Made by a program: the position numbers and the translations under genes. From the NCBI GenBank assembly GCA_050015355.1, contig JBEKBO010000003.1, positions 20,523-84,522 of the forward strand: a DNA stretch of 64,000 nt, in the 5' to 3' direction. Under the pieces are notes generated by a model. It was not told the DNA's origin, made no database searches, and saw only the letters and a program-made list of their open reading frames with translations. This DNA is from CAWBRT01 sp050015355. GTDB taxonomy: Bacteria > Acidobacteriota > Terriglobia > Terriglobales > Acidobacteriaceae. This document shows positions 42,893 through 50,963 of this stretch, piece after piece. Each line of letters begins with the position of its first letter. Position 1 is the stretch's first letter.

Positions 42893-43588
42893 ATGCGAGT
42901 CATTGATGCAAGTGACTCTTCCATGTTGGTGGTCTTCGGCGACGAGATCTCGCGGGACTTGAACCGGCGGGTCATTCAGCTCTTCCATGACTTACAGGAA
43001 AGCGAGTTACAGAAGAGCGCCGGCCCGCGCATCCGCAACCTGCATCCCGCATACGCCTCGTTGCTGATCGACTACGATCCGCTGCTGCTGCCGCCCGCTG
43101 AGTTGCGGGCACGCATCCGGGAACTTATCGGACAGAGCGACATAGCGTCATCGGACGCCGTGCGGCGCGCCATCGAAATCCCGGTCTGTTACGGCGGGGA
43201 GCTGGGACCCGACCTAGCGGATGTCGCCCAGCACACCGGATTCTCGCCGGAAGAAGTGATTGCACGGCACAGCGCTCCCGAGTACACCGTCTATTTCATT
43301 GGCTTTTCGCCCGGATTTCCATACATGGGAGGGTTGCCCGAATCGCTGGCGACACCGCGCCTCAAGACGCCTCGCACCTCGGTTCCCGCCGGCAGCGTCG
43401 GAATTGGCGGCAGCCAGACGGGTCTCTATCCCATGCAGTGGTCCGGTGGTTGGCGACTGCTTGGCCGCACGCCCATGCGCATGTTCGATCCCGAGGCTAA
43501 CCCGCCTTCGCGTTTGCAGCCCGGAGATCTGGTGAAGTTCACCCCCATCTCTCGCGAAAGTTTTGACGCGATGGTCGCCGGCAGATAG
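42893..43588 (+). CDS. pxpB: 5-oxoprolinase subunit B
   Basis: With PxpA and PxpC forms the prokaryotic ATP-dependent 5-oxoprolinase, clearing pyroglutamate. 231 residues from ATG 42893, the start that aligns best with family length; ATG 42863 is an alternative. Family marks: VCYGGELGPDL, SAPEYTVYFIGFSPGFPYMGGLP and VPAGSVGIGGSQTGLYP (cyclophilin-like AHS1 domain). First gene of pxpBCA, 4 bases before pxpC. Confidence 0.93.
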   Translation: MRVIDASDSSMLVVFGDEISRDLNRRVIQLFHDLQESELQKSAGPRIRNLHPAYASLLIDYDPLLLPPAELRARIRELIGQSDIASSDAVRRAIEIPVCYGGELGPDLADVAQHTGFSPEEVIARHSAPEYTVYFIGFSPGFPYMGGLPESLATPRLKTPRTSVPAGSVGIGGSQTGLYPMQWSGGWRLLGRTPMRMFDPEANPPSRLQPGDLVKFTPISRESFDAMVAGR

Positions 43589-43592
43589 CCTC

Positions 43593-44519
43593 ATGGCCCT
43601 TCGAATTATCAATCCCGGCCTGATGACGACGGTTCAAGACCTCGGCCGCTACGGATACGCGCACCTTGGCGTGACGCCCGCGGGGGCTGCCGACGCGCTT
43701 GCCTTGCGGGTTGCCAACCTCTTGCTCGGCAACGACGAGAACACGGCGGCGTTGGAGATGACTTTGCTTGGGGCCACGGTCGAGTTCCAACGCGCCGCGA
43801 TTGTCGTGCTTACGGGCGCTCAGGTTGATTGCAGGCTGGGCAACGCCAAGGCTCCCATGTGGAGACCGTTCCCGGTTCTTCCCGGTGCGGTTCTCAAGTG
43901 TGGCGCGATAACCGGAGGCGCCCGCGCTTATCTCGCGGTTCAGGGTGGCTTCCGGTTGAAGCCTGTCATGGGCAGCGTGGCCACGCTTCGCTCGGCTCAT
44001 CTTGGAGGACTGGAAGGCCGCGCTCTGAAGGCCGGCGACCAGCTCGCCGTCAACCATGTTGCCCCCAGCGGCGTGCGCAGGATTTCCCGGCAGGCGTTTG
44101 CATATCTGGAGCCGCGCCGCGAACTGCGCATCACGCCCGGGCCGCAGGCCTCGTGGATTGGTCCCGAAGGACTGCAAACGCTGCAACGCGGCCCGTATGT
44201 CGTCTCCGGAGACTCCGATCGCCGCGGCATCCGCTTCCAGGGCGAGGCGTTGACGCTGCCGCCGAAGTCGCAGCTCATCACCGAGGGGATTTCGCTGGGC
44301 GCAATGCAGGTTCCTCCCGATGGGCAACCGATCATCCTGTTCGTGGATCAGCAGACAACGGGAGGCTATCCCAAGGTCGCCAACGTGATCGCGATCGACC
44401 TGAGGCACGTGGCGCAGTTGCGACCACGGGATGAGGTACACTTTCGCGTAGTCACCGTGGAGGAAGCCGTCGGGTTGCTGCGGGAACAGGAAGAGTGGCT
44501 GCAGAAAGCGTTTGACTGA
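43593..44519 (+). CDS. pxpC: 5-oxoprolinase subunit C
   Basis: AHS2-domain partner of PxpB. 308 residues from ATG 43593. Family marks: 'NPGLMTTVQDLGRYGYAHLGVTPAGAAD' near the N-terminus, 'ITGGARAYLAVQGGF', 'GPQASW', 'SDRRGIRFQG', and 'ITEGISLGAMQVPPDGQPIILFVDQQTTGGYPK'. Second gene of the operon; pxpA follows after 57 bp. Confidence 0.94.
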   Translation: MALRIINPGLMTTVQDLGRYGYAHLGVTPAGAADALALRVANLLLGNDENTAALEMTLLGATVEFQRAAIVVLTGAQVDCRLGNAKAPMWRPFPVLPGAVLKCGAITGGARAYLAVQGGFRLKPVMGSVATLRSAHLGGLEGRALKAGDQLAVNHVAPSGVRRISRQAFAYLEPRRELRITPGPQASWIGPEGLQTLQRGPYVVSGDSDRRGIRFQGEALTLPPKSQLITEGISLGAMQVPPDGQPIILFVDQQTTGGYPKVANVIAIDLRHVAQLRPRDEVHFRVVTVEEAVGLLREQEEWLQKAFD

Positions 44520-44576
44520 GTGCAGGTCCATCTCGAAACAAGCGGCAAATCACTTCTGCTGGAATAGGACAGCACA

Positions 44577-45356
44577 ATGAGCGTAATCACGATCGATATC
44601 AATTCCGATATTGGCGAATCGCCGGAAGCGATCGCCAACGGCACCGAAGAAAAAATCATGCGCCAGCTAACTTCGGCGAATATCGCCTGCGGAGGACACG
44701 CCGGCGACGAGCAGACCATGGAGATCACCGTCGGTCTTGCCAAAAAGCTAGGCGTTGGCGTCGGCGCGCATCCCGGATATCCGGACCGCGAAAACTTTGG
44801 CCGGACGGAGATGGAGATGGCGCCGGAGGCCCTCGAAGCCTCCGTGCGCCAGCAGATCTCCGCCTTGCAGAAGGTGGCGAAGCGCCACGGCGTACCCGTG
44901 GTTCATGTGAAACCTCATGGCGCTCTTTATCACGCGGCCAACAACAGCAAGGAATCGGCCGACGCGATCAGCCGCGCCGCCCTGGCCTGCGATCGCAACC
45001 TGATCATGGTTGGCCAATGCGGTTCCAACGCATTGCGCTGGTACGCCGAAATGGGCTTAAAGACCGCGGCGGAAGCCTTCGCCGACCGCGCTTACGAACC
45101 GAACGGCACGCTGCGCAACCGCAAGCTTCCCGGAGCATTGATGCAACCGCCCGAGCGCGCGGCTGAGCAGGGCGTGGGAATCGCCACTCGTGGCGAGATC
45201 ATCGCCATTGACGGCAAGCGGCTTGCAGTGTCAGCGCAAACGCTCTGCATCCACTCGGATACGCCGGGCGCGCCCGATATCGCACGCGCGCTGCGCGAGA
45301 AACTGCAAGCGGCGGGCGTTAAAGTCGAAGCGCTCAAAGCCAAGGCCGGGAAGTAA
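44577..45356 (+). CDS. pxpA: 5-oxoprolinase subunit A (LamB/YcsF)
   Basis: 259 residues. Catalytic TIM-barrel-like subunit. Family marks: IDINSDIGE (6-14), SANIACGGHAGDEQTM (33-48), GVGAHPGYPDRENFGR and HVKPHGALYH. Completes the pxpBCA set, so the organism can probably recycle 5-oxoproline. Last gene of the operon; the next gene is convergent. Confidence 0.95.
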   Translation: MSVITIDINSDIGESPEAIANGTEEKIMRQLTSANIACGGHAGDEQTMEITVGLAKKLGVGVGAHPGYPDRENFGRTEMEMAPEALEASVRQQISALQKVAKRHGVPVVHVKPHGALYHAANNSKESADAISRAALACDRNLIMVGQCGSNALRWYAEMGLKTAAEAFADRAYEPNGTLRNRKLPGALMQPPERAAEQGVGIATRGEIIAIDGKRLAVSAQTLCIHSDTPGAPDIARALREKLQAAGVKVEALKAKAGK

Positions 45357-45474
45357 TCGTCACCGGCGAGTTCCCGTGTTGTGCGGTGATGAAGAACGAA
45401 AGCCCCACCCAAGCTCCGCTTGAATGGGACACCCAAAACCGAGTGTACTGCCGGCGAGCGTTTGATTTACAGCC

Positions 45475-46146
45475 TTAAACCGTTTCGATCAAGCGATTGT
45501 TGATGGCGAACAAGGCGAGTTCCAGGCGGCTGGAAACTCCCAGTTTGTCGAAGATGTTGGTTAGGTGATGCTTGACCGTATCTTCGCTGAGCGAGAACTT
45601 CTGCGCGATTTCCTTGTTGCTGAGGCCGGAGACGATGGTCGACAGGATTTCGATCTCGCGCCGCGTCAAGCCATAGCTCTTTGCCTTGGCATTTTGCTGT
45701 CCGCCGGCATGCGCCCTGAGATATTGCGCCAAGTCTGCGACCGGCTCCCGCCCGACCCAATACTGGCCCGACATGACCGTGCGGATGGCTTTCAGCAGAA
45801 TCTGTGTGGCGGCCTCTTTCATCACCACGCCACGCGCGCCGATCTGCAAGGCCTCGACCATCTGGCGGTTCTCGACCGCGGCGGTCAGCAGGATCACCCG
45901 CGCTTCAGCGTGTTGAGCCGCAAGCTCCCGCAAGGTTTCCAACCCGGGCATGCGGGGCATTGCCAGATCCAGCAGAAGAATGTCGGGACGGAGTTGCTGA
46001 GTCTGGGTAACAGCCTCGGCGCCATCGGCGGCTTCGCCCACCACCTCGAATTCAGGCTCTGACTCCAAGAGACGGCGAAGGCCGTCGCGAAAGATGGCGT
46101 GATCGTCGGCGATAAGAATGCGGATCTTGGAAGCGTTGTTATCCAT
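45475..46146 (-). CDS. NarL/FixJ-type response regulator
   Basis: 223 residues from ATG 46146 with AGGAAAG upstream. Receiver with DD at 14-15, phospho-Asp60 and a Lys near 109; C-terminal LuxR helix-turn-helix (about 158-215, 'LTRREIEILSTIVSGLSNKEIAQKFSLSEDTVKHHL'). Its start overlaps the stop of the kinase gene by 8 bases, so the two form a coupled pair. Confidence 0.94.
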   Translation of the reverse strand: MDNNASKIRILIADDHAIFRDGLRRLLESEPEFEVVGEAADGAEAVTQTQQLRPDILLLDLAMPRMPGLETLRELAAQHAEARVILLTAAVENRQMVEALQIGARGVVMKEAATQILLKAIRTVMSGQYWVGREPVADLAQYLRAHAGGQQNAKAKSYGLTRREIEILSTIVSGLSNKEIAQKFSLSEDTVKHHLTNIFDKLGVSSRLELALFAINNRLIETV

Positions 46147-47926
46147 GAGCGGACTTTCCTTTCGGTGGCAGGGTGATTTCCAACCGGGAACCACGCCCTG
46201 GAGTTGATTCTATGCTGAGCTGCCCGCCAATGCTACGAACTCGTTCCTTGATAATCATTGGCCCCTTGGTGGTATTGGCAAGCTCTTCCGACGAGATTCG
46301 TCCCTCGAACTCGAATCCGCGCCCGTTATCTGAAATGGTCAGCAGCAGAACGCCGGGCTCGCGCCAGGTTATGCCCACAATCGCGTGCGTCGCCTTGGAG
46401 TGCTTGCGAATATTCACCAGCCCTTCCTGCACAATGCGCACCAGTTCGCGGCAGATATGCGGACTAACGTGCACGTCCTGCAGGTCAGAGACGAAGCTGG
46501 CCTCGATTCCGGTGTCGCGCCGGAAGCGGTCCACGGTGTCCGCAATATAATCCAGCAACTGCTCGGGCGTAAGATCCACGGGGCGCATCTGCTGCATCAG
46601 GTCGCGCAGGTTCAGCACCTCTCTCCTCAGCAAATGCTGGAGCTCGGCCAGTTCGGGTGCCAGCCCGGCCGTGCCCCGCTCGGCGCGCCTGCGTAACACG
46701 TCAGCACGCATTTCGGCGGAGATCAAGCTTTGAATGGCGCCATCATGCAGTTCGCGAGCGACCCGTGCCCGTTCCATCGCGCCCGCTCGCGAACGCAACC
46801 GGCGAATCAGGAACAGACTGTACAGCGCCGACGTTGCCTGCCTTGCCAGGCTTTCTGCAAACCTAAGTTCTCGTTCGCGCCTTTCGCCAATCCGCGCGTC
46901 GATGAGCACGAGCCGGGCGAACCACTGGTCCCCCATCTCATTGGCGACACAAACCATCGAGTGAACCGGTTCGCGGGCGAATGCAGCGCTGGGCAGCGCA
47001 TCCATCAATTGGCTGCGCACCGATCCGCCTTCCAACCAATTCATCTGCGCGCGCTCGTAAAGTTGCCGGCAGCAGAAAGTCCTGGGCAACTCTCGAAGCA
47101 GGTAACCTTCCCCCTCGCCGGGCGGAAGCTCGCGCATATGCGGTTTGGCGTGAGGCGAAAAAGCCTCCAAGTGCCAGACCAGAACTCTATCGGTGGTCAG
47201 CTCCTTGATGGCCACGTAGGCGCGTTTGGCGGAGAACAGGCGCGCAAATTCCGACAAGACGATTTGCAGGCTGCTCGTCAGTCCAGCCTCCGGACGGACA
47301 GAGTGCAGCAAACGGTTCACCATGGCCGCTTCGGCGCGGCGCTCCTTCGCGTCTTCCGCTCCCATCCCGATCAGCAGCCCCAGCACGGCCAGGAACGCGC
47401 AACGCACGATCAACCGGTTGACCTCGAACTGGCCTTGCAGCAGGTCTTGAAAGGAGCCGGTTGTCCCTTTGCCGAAAAAAGCCTCGATGTTCAAGATAAC
47501 GACATTGATGGCAGCCGTGCCCATGGTCTCCGGTAAGCCCCAGCGGAAGCCGGCGGCCACCAGGCTGAACGTGAACAGCGTGAAGAAAGGCCCCTGGGTA
47601 AGCCAGGTGATCAGAATGATCCACAGGATGTCGAACAGGTGCAGGGCTCGACTCGGCGGCGAGCTCTCCCAATAGTAAAGCCAGATGACAATGACGCCGC
47701 TATAGAGTACCCAGGCGCCCACCGTCAGATAAACCAGGGGAGTGAAGCTGGCCGCCCGGCGCGAATCCACATAGATAGCCAACAGCATCAGGACGGCCAG
47801 CATGGCCCGGGAAAGCCCGAGTGCGCGCTCCGTCCGCAGATTGTCAGCTTCGGAGGTGGGAGCGTTCAACCTGGTCAGATATCGATAAGAGTCCGGCCAA
47901 CGCAAGCGTCGTCTCATTTGGGTCAT
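46139..47926 (-). CDS. NarX/DesK-type sensor histidine kinase
   Basis: 595 residues. About six hydrophobic segments between residues 38 and 195 form a membrane sensor; then a GAF-like region (about 215-365), HisKA_3 dimerisation with His in ERARVARELHDGAIQ, and an HATPase domain ('GLVNIRKHSKATH', 'ISDNGRGFEF'). Partner of the downstream NarL-type regulator. The sensed signal is unknown. First gene of the pair. Confidence 0.92.
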   Translation of the reverse strand: MTQMRRRLRWPDSYRYLTRLNAPTSEADNLRTERALGLSRAMLAVLMLLAIYVDSRRAASFTPLVYLTVGAWVLYSGVIVIWLYYWESSPPSRALHLFDILWIILITWLTQGPFFTLFTFSLVAAGFRWGLPETMGTAAINVVILNIEAFFGKGTTGSFQDLLQGQFEVNRLIVRCAFLAVLGLLIGMGAEDAKERRAEAAMVNRLLHSVRPEAGLTSSLQIVLSEFARLFSAKRAYVAIKELTTDRVLVWHLEAFSPHAKPHMRELPPGEGEGYLLRELPRTFCCRQLYERAQMNWLEGGSVRSQLMDALPSAAFAREPVHSMVCVANEMGDQWFARLVLIDARIGERRERELRFAESLARQATSALYSLFLIRRLRSRAGAMERARVARELHDGAIQSLISAEMRADVLRRRAERGTAGLAPELAELQHLLRREVLNLRDLMQQMRPVDLTPEQLLDYIADTVDRFRRDTGIEASFVSDLQDVHVSPHICRELVRIVQEGLVNIRKHSKATHAIVGITWREPGVLLLTISDNGRGFEFEGRISSEELANTTKGPMIIKERVRSIGGQLSIESTPGRGSRLEITLPPKGKSAHG

Positions 47927-47939
47927 TTAGGGGAGCAAC

Positions 47940-48161
47940 ATGTCGATTATTTATCAAAGCGGTGCGGCCCGCAACACGCAATCAGCGATGGCGGCCCACG
48001 GACCACGGACCGGTCAAGACCGGGAAAAGGTCACCTGCGGCTGTGACAACCCTCACTGCGAGCGCCTCGAAGCAAAGCTAAGCTTGTCCTCGATTCGGAA
48101 CATATGCCGATATCGGCTGAGGCAGCGGCCGCGGCGAGTTCCGTACGGCCGGCACCGGTGA
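47940..48161 (+). CDS. Small cysteine-containing ORF, doubtful
   Basis: 73 codons. A good RBS (AGGGGAGCAAC) precedes the ATG. It encodes a TCGCDNPHC motif that could bind a metal, but the C-terminal third is Arg-rich and looks non-coding. Divergent from the kinase gene. No family recognised; may be spurious. Confidence 0.3.
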   Translation: MSIIYQSGAARNTQSAMAAHGPRTGQDREKVTCGCDNPHCERLEAKLSLSSIRNICRYRLRQRPRRVPYGRHR

Positions 48162-48204
48162 TGGAGCACCCTCCACTTCGCCGGCCGTTTGGTATTTGAG
48201 GTCT

Positions 48205-48281
48205 AGACCGAATTCGCGGAAGGTATACCCCGCGAAGCAGCCGGTGACACTCAAGCGTATACCGATTGTGGAATTGCTCTA
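48205..48281. repeat. Repeat B copy (inverted orientation)
   Basis: CTAGACCGAATTCGCGGAAGGTATACCCCGCG at the left and TATACCGATTGTGGAATTGCTCTAG at the right give the inverted B termini. Confidence 0.75.
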
Positions 48282-48539
48282 GTATGCCGTCTGGTTCGAA
48301 AACGCCGAAAGCGAGGCTTGCCAAGTGCCAAGTCTCTGCTCCCTCTTTCGAGGCACATACCGATCACAAGGTGGAAACCAGCCGCGTAAGCGCCAGCATC
48401 GTTGAACCAGAGGCTCTCGACAGCTCTCGCCGCACCGCTTCCGAACATGCCAGGCCCGGCCAGAAACTCCGTTCGCGGTGCTGGCCCGAAATCTGAGCAG
48501 GCTGCCGGGCCATCGGTGGGTATATACCGACACAAACTC

Positions 48540-48720
48540 AAGACTGTCATGGCGAGCGAAGTCGAGCCGGGGTCCCCAACGTGCGCCGTAGTTGCGCAGG
48601 TTGGGGTGGACGTGCCACCTTGTGTTCCTACGGTGAAAAACAAAGGGTGGCTCCGCTCCGCGCCCGAATCGCGCCTTGCTTATCCACAAGCGCTCGGCGC
48701 TCCGGTCGACATGACAGAGT
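48540..48720. repeat. Repeat F carrying module M
   Basis: Matches 8556-8720 from GACTGTCATGGCGAGCG through CTCGGCGCTCC, but after GTCGAGCC contains M in minus orientation (48567-48609: CCGGGGTCCCCAACG...GTTGGGGTGG) before resuming CCACCTT. The surrounding 47930-48980 gap otherwise holds only another hairpin near 48730-48765 (CCCATTCAAGCC/GGCTTGAGTGGG) and the doubtful ORF. Confidence 0.8.
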
Positions 48721-48981
48721 GTTGGGGCGGGTGGCCCATTCAAGCCTTCTGTTGGCTTGAGTGGGGCAGTTCCAGTGCTGGGCAGGGTGGAGTTGTTGGC
48801 TCATCCCGGCATCGTTCAACATTTCCCTGCCAACAAAAAGCAAAAAGCCCCACGCCGGTCTGGGCTTTTCGATGAAACCTTCGACTGCGCCTCGGCCTCA
48901 GCCGCGCAGGGATCCTTCGCTTCGCTCAGGATGACATCCTAAAATTTATACGGCGAACTTACGGGATACTGTGAAACTGGC

Positions 48982-49398
48982 TTATCGTCTTCTCGAAGAA
49001 TTCGCCCCGGGAGCCGGAGGAATCACCACGGGCGCGCTGCGCCGCACCGGAACCAACGCATCGTCCTTCCTGGGCTGATTGGTCTGGGCGCGCAACATCA
49101 CCTCCTGCTGGACGTATTGCACGAAGTCCTGCATCTGATGCTGCATCTGCTCCATGCGTTCCCGCATGTTCAAGATGATGCCGATGCCCGCGATGTTCAC
49201 TCCAAGATCGCGCGCCAGCGAAAGAATGAACTCCAACCGCTTCAGGTCGTCTTCCGTATAGAGTCGCGTGTTGCCTTCGCTGCGCGACGGCTTCAGCAAA
49301 CCTTCGCGCTCGTACAGCCGCAAGGTCTGCGGATGAATCTCGTACATCTCCGCCACCACGGAGATCATGTAAGCGCCTTTGCCTTTGCGTTTTGTCAC
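48982..49398 (-). CDS. hspR: HspR-type MerR-family heat-shock repressor
   Basis: 138 residues from GTG 49398, whose GTGA overlaps the dnaJ stop. N-terminal MerR winged helix ('MISVVAEMYEIHPQTLRLYEREGLLKPSRSEGNTRLY', about 11-48), then helices with Met/Gln-rich coiled-coil (about 80-112) and a Pro-rich tail. HspR proteins repress dnaK operons with DnaK as corepressor, binding HAIR operators; a HAIR-like site lies in the dnaK promoter 3.6 kb upstream. Confidence 0.92.
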   Translation of the reverse strand: MTKRKGKGAYMISVVAEMYEIHPQTLRLYEREGLLKPSRSEGNTRLYTEDDLKRLEFILSLARDLGVNIAGIGIILNMRERMEQMQHQMQDFVQYVQQEVMLRAQTNQPRKDDALVPVRRSAPVVIPPAPGANSSRRR

Positions 49399-50444
49399 CC
49401 GATCTTGCTCCACAACTCTGCCCTGGGGTCTTCCGGATGCAGCTTCTGCAACTGCTGCCACAATTCTTTTGCGCGCACGTCCTGCACCGCGGGCACCACG
49501 ATCTTGATCTCGACAATCTGATCGCCGACGCCGCCTTCCCTGGTTGCGCTCTTCACGCCTTTTTCGCGCATGCGCAGCTTCTGGCCGCTCGGGGTGCCCG
49601 GCGGAATGCGCAACTGCGCCCGGCCGTCGATGGTAGGCACTTCCACTTTAGCTCCCAGGGCAGCCTCCCACGGCATGACCGGCAACGTGAGGTGGATATC
49701 GTCGCCCTCGCGCCGGAACACCGGATGCGAATCGATATGCACCACCAGATAGAGATCGCCCGGCGATGCGCCGCGCATTCCGGGATTGCCTTTGCCTGCA
49801 AGCCTGATGCGCTGCCCGTCGCGCGTGCCCGCCTTGATGCGGAACTCGACCGGTTCGCTGACCATCTGGCCGTTCGGGCCGGGCCGCTGAATATTCAAAC
49901 GGATGTTGCCGCCGCGGATCGCCTCCCAGAAAGGAATTGAAACCTGGTACTCCAGATCGGTACCGCCCATCGCGGCTGTCTCCGCCTGGGCGGCACCGCC
50001 GGCGCCGAAGATGCTGGAGAGGATGTCGCGGAATCCGCCCCGCCCTGCGCCACCGCCAGCTTGTCCGTAATCGAAGTTATCGAAGTCGAAATGCACTTCG
50101 CGCTGGCCACCACGCTGCGCACTGCCTCCGGGAAACCCTCCAAACCCGCCGGCGCCGAATCCGGAGCCGCCACCACGCGCATAAGCCTCGGCCGTTGCCG
50201 GGTCGATGTTGTCGGAATAGAAACCAACCTGATCGTAAATCTTGCGCTTCTTCGGGTCGCTGAGAACGTCGTTGGCCTCCGACAGGACCTTGAACTTCTC
50301 CTCGGCCGCCTTATTGCCGGGATTCACGTCGGGATGGTACTTGCGCGCGAGTTTGCGGAACGCCTTGCGGATTTCCTCCGCCGAGGCGCTCTTCTTTACC
50401 CCGAGAGTCGCGTAGTAATCCTTTTTTTCCGTCGTCGTGGCCAT
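49395..50444 (-). CDS. dnaJ: DnaJ/CbpA-type co-chaperone without zinc finger
   Basis: 349 residues from ATG 50444. J domain with HPD at 37-39, then a Gly/Phe-rich linker (about 88-165) and two C-terminal substrate-binding barrels. The CxxCxGxG zinc-finger repeats of type I DnaJ are absent, so it is type II (CbpA-like). Stimulates DnaK ATPase. Overlaps hspR by GTGA; a small conserved-looking ORF precedes it by 52 bp. Confidence 0.93.
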   Translation of the reverse strand: MATTTEKKDYYATLGVKKSASAEEIRKAFRKLARKYHPDVNPGNKAAEEKFKVLSEANDVLSDPKKRKIYDQVGFYSDNIDPATAEAYARGGGSGFGAGGFGGFPGGSAQRGGQREVHFDFDNFDYGQAGGGAGRGGFRDILSSIFGAGGAAQAETAAMGGTDLEYQVSIPFWEAIRGGNIRLNIQRPGPNGQMVSEPVEFRIKAGTRDGQRIRLAGKGNPGMRGASPGDLYLVVHIDSHPVFRREGDDIHLTLPVMPWEAALGAKVEVPTIDGRAQLRIPPGTPSGQKLRMREKGVKSATREGGVGDQIVEIKIVVPAVQDVRAKELWQQLQKLHPEDPRAELWSKIG

Positions 50445-50496
50445 TGGCTTATTCGATCCAGTTTTCGTTGTCGCCGAGGGAATACTTCGCCGCGCC

Positions 50497-50688
50497 TCAG
50501 TGCACGGTCTCTTGCTCCTCCTGCTCATCCGGAATCAGGTCAGCCCCCATCGGCCGTGCGCCGTCATTGCCGTCATCCAGCACCGCCATGCCGGTATATC
50601 CGTCGAGCGTCCGCTTCAACAAATACCACCGCCCCACGCCTGGATCAAACTTCAAATAGTAATTCTGGCCTTGTACCTGAAACTGCAT
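50497..50688 (-). CDS. Small hypothetical protein upstream of dnaJ
   Basis: 63 residues with a strong RBS (GGGGGAAAAGGGCT). A beta-rich start 'MQFQVQGQNYYLKFDPGVGRWYLLKR' and an acidic tail (DEQEEQETVH). No family recognised. Position between dnaK and dnaJ suggests co-expression with the heat-shock operon. Confidence 0.7.
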   Translation of the reverse strand: MQFQVQGQNYYLKFDPGVGRWYLLKRTLDGYTGMAVLDDGNDGARPMGADLIPDEQEEQETVH

Positions 50689-50795
50689 AGCCCTTTTCCC
50701 CCTTGTTTCCTGTCTGGAACCTGGGTGCCAAATAAGCGGAAGGGGCGTTTATCACGCCCCACCCGTATAGATGCCGAATCACTCGCCTACGCGAA

Positions 50796-50907
50796 AGATC
50801 CTTCGACTCGCCCGCTGCGCGAGAGATCCTTCGACTCGCCCGCTGCGCGGGAGATCCTTCGACTCGCCCGCTGCGCGGGAGATCCTTCGACTCGCCCGCT
50901 GCGCGGG
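50796..50907. repeat. 28-bp tandem repeat, four units
   Basis: AGATCCTTCGACTCGCCCGC starts at 50796, 50824, 50852 and 50880: an exact 28-bp period. Then CTCGCTCAGGATGAC. The unit itself contains the D motif AGATCCTTCG and a CCCGCTGCGCGGG palindrome. It sits between dnaK and the small ORF. No spacers, so not CRISPR. Confidence 0.92.
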
Positions 50908-50963
50908 CTCGCTCAGGATGACCGCCCGAGTCTCCCGCTTCGCTCACGCCCCGGACTGCGCGG

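Noticed and set aside
50796..50907. Possible CRISPR array
   Set aside because: The 28-bp units are contiguous with no spacers; it is a simple tandem repeat.
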